Assembly: GCF_040712315.1 (NCBI RefSeq)
Contig: NC_134013.1
Coordinates: 15,659,001-15,723,000 of the forward strand
Direction of reading: 5' to 3'
DNA length: 64,000 nt
Source: Castanea sativa
Lineage: Eukaryota; Streptophyta; Magnoliopsida; Fagales; Fagaceae
Part shown: positions 60,235 to 64,000 of the stretch, in pieces
Numbering within the stretch: the first letter of the stretch is position 1
How the letters are laid out: each line of letters begins with the position of its first letter
Made by a program: the position numbers and the translations under genes
Notes under the pieces: generated by a model
The model's input: only the letters and a program-made list of their open reading frames with translations
What the model was told of the DNA's origin: nothing
The model's database searches: none

Positions 60235-63200
60235 ATTAATAATGATGGGATTGAGATCTCGTGCAATACTTAAGGTATTGCACGGTGTGCAATAGCACAA
60301 ATCCTAGCCATCCATTTAATCCAATGACTTATTATTTTTAGACCTCAGCAGGACACGCTGGCAATCCAAGTGCTCACTCAAGATTTCATTTTAGCTTCCC
60401 ATTTTTGAATTCCGCTAAAACTCTCTCTCCTTTCTCTCGCTTCAACAGAGCTCTCTGTCACTCTCCCTAACGCTCCACTCTCTCAATCATGACTGCGCCT
60501 CCACCATTCTCTCAACATTCACGCTTGCTCTCTACCTCTCCCTCAAACCTGTCGTCACCGCTTCCCACATACCCAACTCAGACCCATAAGCAAAAACAAA
60601 TAAAAAACGGCGGCTCACCATCTGAGATCCCGACCCCCAAACGCTCACATCCTTTTTAGACCCAGATCAAAGAGAGAGTAAGGGTTGGGGTTTGGAGAGA
60701 ATCGGGTGTTTAAGCGAGAATTTGATGCTTTTCAGACCCATATCAGAGAAAATAAGGGTTAGGGTTTGGAAAGAATCGGGCAAGAGCAAAGTTGATGCTT
60801 TTTCAGGTTTGATCTAAGAAGGGATATGAGATTGAGAGAGAAAGAAAAAGAGTTTGGTGGAAAGAGAGAAGAAGCAACCTGAAAAAGAGTTTGGTGGTTG
60901 TGATGAAAATTATCCTTGCCAATTTGTGCTTGTTTCAAAGAGAGACCTCCACTCGGTAGGGTTTTCTTTTATCTCTATTTTTTTTTTTAATAAACTATGT
61001 TTGGTTGCTAGGAAAGGAAGGGAAGTAAATAATGGTGTCACAATTTTGTTGATTGATTTATTGGGGCTGAATTTAATTCCGTTTTCTAGGTTTTTAGCTT
61101 AGGAATTGAAATCAAGCCTTATATTGATTGCATTTTTGTCAATTGTTTAAAATGCTTGATACAAAAATAGTGATTATGGAATTGAAAATGCTTTCTTTGG
61201 CATTAAAAATCTACCAACGTGATACAAAAACAGTATATTAGAACTATACATCTTCCAAAAATAGTGATTGTGGCTGCTCAACTTAAGGACTCTAGAGGAA
61301 TTTAGTGTAGATTTTACATAGCTTTATTATGCTTGATGAAAATTGCCATGGATATTGAAAATATTCAAAGGTCAAACTCTTTTTCTCATTAGGGCTGAAT
61401 TTAATTTTGTTTTTTTTGTTTTTTGGGTTTTTAGCTTAGGAATTGAAATCAAGTCTTATATTGCTTGAATTTTTGTCAATTGTTTAAAAATGCATGAATC
61501 CTTGTAATTTGTATTCAATGGGCTTATTATTAGGTTCCTAATGATGAAAGTTTGAACCTTTATGTGCTATTTAACCAAAGCATGAATGTACAATACACTG
61601 AAAGACTTTCACAGAAATTTTTTGACAGCACATATTTTCATTGGGAGTTAATTACATAAAATTGAATTTAAAGACTTCTTGTAGACGTGTTGTTAAAATG
61701 CATGCTTTTATTGTGTTGAATGATTCATATCAAGTGTCACTCCTTAGATATAGAAGAAACTAAATGGGTAGCAAATTCTTAATTATACAAAATTTACTTT
61801 TTTAGATTTTCAATTTTCCTGGCATCCCCAGAGACTGCTACAGATGCAGATCATTAGCCATGAAGTTTGTTAGTTATAATTTCTATAATGAAATTGGTTC
61901 TTTAATCTTAGTTTTTTTGGATTTAAATTGGTCCTATAATAGTTGAATATGTTGTGATTGAATTTCTGTTTGATGGTGAGCCTATATGTGTCCTTGGTGT
62001 AATGGTTATAGCTTTTGTTTGGATTTGAAACCAATGAATGGTGGTTGGATGGGCTTTGCTTGTATTAGTGTAAAAAAGTTTCAATGGGTGAGTGTATTAA
62101 TCTTCTTGATGTTTTTTCCCTTTGCTTTGATTTTTGTTATTGCCTTGCTTCTTGTGGTTGTTGTTATAGTTGTTGTTGTTGTTACCTCTTGAGCAATTTT
62201 AGGAGTTTTTTTTTTCTTTGACTTAAACTGGAAATTCTATTGCTTGGTCATGAGCTATTCTAAAAATCCTTCTGAAATTTTTCTTTTTTTGTCCTAATTT
62301 TTCTTAAGTGCATGTTATTTTCCTAAATTTGGATTAACCATGCCCTATGCAGCAATGTATTATTCTGGTAGGATAGTATGTTTGGCCAGTTGCAGTTCAT
62401 TTTATACATTAAATCTATGGCTCTTGACAGATGAACTTGTGAGGAATGTTTTTGCTATCTTGAATTGTTACTAGTCATACTTTATAAGTTCAGCTCAAAT
62501 TTTAGGTAATGAATTACATATTTTATATGTTTGTTAGTGCATGGCCAAAATATTCTGGGTTCTTGGTTCAAAATCATCTTCCAAAATTTGGTGATTTTAT
62601 TAATGACTATAATGATTGTAACAAAAAAAAAAAGAAATAAAAATTCCATGGTTTTTGTACTAATTGAAAATTGTTTTTCAACACTACAGGATGACATAGA
62701 AGCTAAGCGGCCCAAGCCCCTACCATGAAGCCTACTCAACCTACTGTGAAGTAGGCGTTGTTCATGATTTTTATTTTTATTTTTCAAATTTTTATTGTAT
62801 CATCTTTTGCTAGTTTTTAGTGTTTTGAGTGAGTTTTAGATAGGGAAAACACTTAGCTGGATGCTTTGGAGATGGTTCTGTTTCTTAGTGCCTCAAATAA
62901 TTAGTAGCAAGCATCATTTTTCCATAGTGATGAAAATGTGGTTTATTGCATGTCATCCTATATTGCTACTCTTTCTATTGTCAAAATTAAAAATCTACCA
63001 ACGTGATACAAAAACTGTATATTAGAATTGTACATCTTCCAAAGATCAAACCCTTTTACATAGCTTTATTATGCTTGATGAAAACTGCCATGGATATTCT
63101 GAATATTCAAAGGTCAAACTCTTTTTCTCATTCTGGAAGATTCCTTGACTTTGCCTTTTGTTCCTCAAATTATTTAGATGGATTAAATCAAATATGTTTC

Positions 63201-63310
63201 AACAGTAATCTAAACTTGCTTAGTAGTACTTTAATGCCAGAGAAAGCATTCTTGCTAAAAAAAAAATTATATATATCATATATGGGTATAGATAGTAAAA
63301 ATTGAAAATA
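60235..63310. other. Unassigned region with internal duplications
   Basis: Begins with a palindromic block GTGCAATACTTAAGGTATTGC at 60260. A tandem duplication of about 78 bp lies at 60660-60815 (AGGGTTGGGGTTTGGA versus AGGGTTAGGGTTTGGA). The block GGGCTGAATTTAATT...TCAATTGTTTAAAA occurs at about 61063 and about 61389. The block CTACCAACGTGATACAAAAAC to TCAAACTCTTTTTCTCATT occurs at about 61211-61395 and 62994-63140. No open frame resembles a known protein. The layout could be a degenerate transposon or a decayed gene with introns. Confidence 0.4.
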
Positions 63311-64000
63311 ATAATATAATATTGTTTTGGTCATCTATTATCTATGTCCTTGCATTTCTTTTCTATGCTAAATCGATGTACATACTCGTTACCGTCAAAG
63401 AGTAGTGTATAGATTCTCTGCCATATTCGAGTTAGAAACTATCAAGTCCTAGATCAAACTTCTCCTATTATAGTTCTAGAGCTATGTTAGTTTATTTAAC
63501 CAGCTTTGGCCTCAATAGCAGTATTGCACCAAATCTAATATGAAATTGGAAATCTCTCATTCATTCTACCATGTACTAACAAATTTAGGGAACAAAAGTT
63601 ATGGTATGAAGAGATGCTGCATTCCACTAAGTAAGAGCATGTAAAAGAAATTGGTTATCAATATCCTAAACAAGTTATCTTCAAGGAGCTTCTAGAATCA
63701 AGCATGTATATGTGATGAAGCATAAAAATATTAATTAATTGCATTTAAAAAATGTACAAGATTTGGTACATGACATTGCATTTAAAAATATTAATCACTT
63801 GCATATATAATTAATGTTTAACTAGAAGTTACTCAAACATTCACTTGTACAATCTAACATATTTAACATGTTTGACCAACTTCTTTAGTTACAAAAAATT
63901 ATCCAAAAAATTTATTACATGTGCAATCAGTTGTCTAAATAGTCAGATTTGCTATCCAAGAAATTGTCCAAGGCAAAGTTGTCCAAAAATGCTATCCACT
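63311..64000. other. A/T-rich end of the window, nothing recognised
   Basis: No coding, RNA or repeat structure could be supported here. Confidence 0.5.

Noticed and set aside
60489..60657. Small Ser/Pro-rich protein starting MTAPPPFSQHS
   Set aside because: It is a short, low-complexity frame in CT-rich DNA with no family resemblance; it may be leader sequence.

Overview
This is AT-rich nuclear DNA of a eudicot plant, probably a woody one. The transposon types and SINEs suggest Fagales, but that is an impression only. The evidence for a plant is GT-AG introns, PHT1-type phosphate transporter genes, plant copia, gypsy, hAT, CACTA and Mutator-like elements, L1-type LINE remains and tRNA-derived SINEs with A and B boxes. 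No rRNA gene, functional tRNA gene or CRISPR array was seen.

The backbone is a tandem array of PHT1 (H+/phosphate symporter) copies, all on the minus strand. PHT1-A (43174-45694) has two exons and is the only intact copy. PHT1-B (31654-33575) has a 1-bp frameshift in exon 1 and a 4.1-kb hAT element 65 bp upstream of its ATG. PHT1-C (4356-5056) is a decayed exon 1. PHT1-D (13785-15210) is a decayed exon 2 split by a hAT element. Flanking DNA was duplicated with the genes, so stretches around A, B, C and D align with one another. This paralogy lets many insertions be read against an empty site inside the same window.

Layout: 1-1143 is the 3' end of a copia element. 2258-6640 holds a hAT element, a Mutator-like MITE, PHT1-C with another hAT element upstream, and a hAT relic. 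7005-11128 is a probable large solo LTR with a 2.1-kb hAT element inside. 11129-13545 holds a second MITE and an array of 33-bp palindromes of CACTA subterminal type. 13785-18479 is PHT1-D and its upstream DNA. 18480-24661 is a full-length copia element. 24662-31653 is PHT1-B downstream DNA with a 5.65-kb CACTA-like element carrying a LINE fragment. 31654-37761 is PHT1-B plus the hAT element. 37762-41380 is B upstream DNA with a RabGGTB-like pseudo-exon cut by a small hAT element. 41381-46162 is PHT1-A and its proximal promoter. 46163-46723 has two SINEs. 46812-57044 is a nested hAT/gypsy/solo-LTR complex. 57302-58636 is a copia solo LTR. 59529-60130 has a microsatellite and two SINEs. 60235-64000 is mostly unrecognised.

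Biologically, the only gene likely to make a normal protein is PHT1-A, a plasma-membrane phosphate uptake carrier. The rest is decayed duplicates and mobile DNA. I found no convincing new biological system. The most valuable content is the insertion history recorded in the PHT1 array, in particular the separation of PHT1-B from its promoter.
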